From NCBI RefSeq assembly GCF_000014885.1, contig NC_011566.1, forward strand, positions 4,276,501 through 4,340,500: a stretch of DNA of 64,000 bases. Direction: 5' to 3'. The first letter of the stretch is position 1; each line of letters starts with the position of its first letter. Of the stretch, positions 63,588 to 64,000 are shown piece by piece. The stretch is from Shewanella piezotolerans WP3 (GTDB lineage Bacteria > Pseudomonadota > Gammaproteobacteria > Enterobacterales > Shewanellaceae). The notes below the pieces were generated by a model that was not told where the DNA came from, ran no database searches, and saw only the letters and a list, made by a program, of their open reading frames with translations. Made by a program: the position numbers and the translations under genes.

Positions 63588-64000
63588 ATGGGATCATCTA
63601 AGTTAAACCCTATTACCAACGCAATCCGCTTTGGGTTAATTATTCCAGCCTCTTTAACCTGCCTGTCAGTTATGGCAGATGACAGCATCGATACCAGTGA
63701 TATCGAGCGCATCATGGTTACTGGGCAGAAAATTGCTCGCTCAGTGCAAGAGACGACGACCAGTGTTGCCGTATTAACAGAGAAGCAGATGGAGCAGGAA
63801 AACATTAATGATTTTCGTGAAGTGTTAATCAATACCGCTAATGCTCAAGTCACTGGTAATCGCAGCTTTAGTATTCGTGGTATTGATGGTTTTAACGTTT
63901 CCGGTGGTGGGAATAGTTTCTTAGCCAGTGTTTACGTAGACGGGGCCCCTTTGCCAGAACGCATGATTTATGGTGGTGGCTTTTCAACTTGGGACGCTAA
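63588..64000 (+). CDS. TonB-dependent receptor, 5' part
   Basis: Start of a TonB-dependent outer membrane receptor, truncated by the window end after 137 codons. Signal segment (FGLIIPASLTCLSVMAD), TonB box region (IERIMVTGQKIARSVQET) and plug domain with SVAVLTEKQMEQENINDFREVL and SIRGIDGFNVSGGGNSF. The start ATG at 63588 follows a Fur-type site. With the divergent PepSY operon this forms an iron or siderophore uptake locus; the ligand is unknown. Confidence 0.88.
   Translation, partial: MGSSKLNPITNAIRFGLIIPASLTCLSVMADDSIDTSDIERIMVTGQKIARSVQETTTSVAVLTEKQMEQENINDFREVLINTANAQVTGNRSFSIRGIDGFNVSGGGNSFLASVYVDGAPLPERMIYGGGFSTWDA

Noticed and set aside
63554..63832. 92-codon frame on the minus strand
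   Set aside because: It lies antisense to the TonB receptor plug, which has clear family motifs on the plus strand.

Overview
The window is a compact stretch of a Shewanella-like gammaproteobacterial chromosome. The evidence is the lptD-surA-pdxA-rsmA-apaG-apaH cluster, the divergent amgK-murU-djlA cluster, several DUF families common in Shewanella, MSHA-like prepilins, a NrfBCD electron-transfer module and moderate AT richness. Organism assignment is inferred from gene content only. No rRNA, tRNA, CRISPR array, prophage or intact transposase was seen.

Layout. 1-2.6 kb: 5' part of ung, two tandem paralogous type IV prepilins, a DUF3144 protein and a LysE exporter. 2.7-7.5 kb, minus strand: S10 serine carboxypeptidase, a stand-alone Ycf46-like AAA ATPase, and a yiaVW-type membrane fusion pair. 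7.7-12.1 kb: purT, a D-2-hydroxyacid dehydrogenase, an outer membrane beta-barrel protein, djlA, murU and amgK. 13.2-20.2 kb: lptD to apaH on the plus strand. 20.3-22.3 kb: a chemoreceptor with a probable sigma-28 promoter lying in the end of apaH. 22.3-26.7 kb: a MITE-like repeat, a DUF3718 protein, folA, a split ThrE-type exporter and obgE. 26.7-31 kb: rpmA/rplU, ispB, mdh, argR with a pair of ARG boxes, and a cupin. 31.1-38 kb: a second MITE-like repeat flanked by TA, a DyP peroxidase, an FbpABC ferric transporter with a Fur-like site, a GST-like protein and fpr. 38-41.8 kb: a periplasmic histidine phosphatase, small unknown genes and an exporter-type ABC transporter. 41.9-48 kb: an orphan pentaheme NrfB/NrfC/NrfD module, a DUF2726 protein, two convergent LysR regulators and a flavin reductase. 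48-52.5 kb: a LysR regulator, an unknown periplasmic protein and a fused symporter/solute-binding protein. 52.6-57.4 kb: rsuA, a third prepilin, pyrC, a second DUF3718 protein, an HExxH protein and a parvulin. 57.5-60.9 kb: a second copy of the first repeat, then an overlapping pair encoding an N-formylglutamate amidohydrolase/DUF1704 fusion and a glutathione-synthetase-like ATP-grasp protein. 61.2-64 kb: a Fur-type divergent promoter between a PepSY/small membrane protein operon and a truncated TonB-dependent receptor.

Functional themes are envelope biogenesis (LptD, SurA, AmgK/MurU), iron uptake (FbpABC and the TonB/PepSY locus), respiratory electron transfer (NrfBCD) and surface appendages and taxis. 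The best candidate for an undescribed system is the ATP-grasp plus amidohydrolase/DUF1704 pair, which combines a ligase-type fold with two hydrolase-type domains in one translationally coupled unit. Secondary candidates are the symporter/SBP fusion and the NrfBCD module with no reductase beside it.
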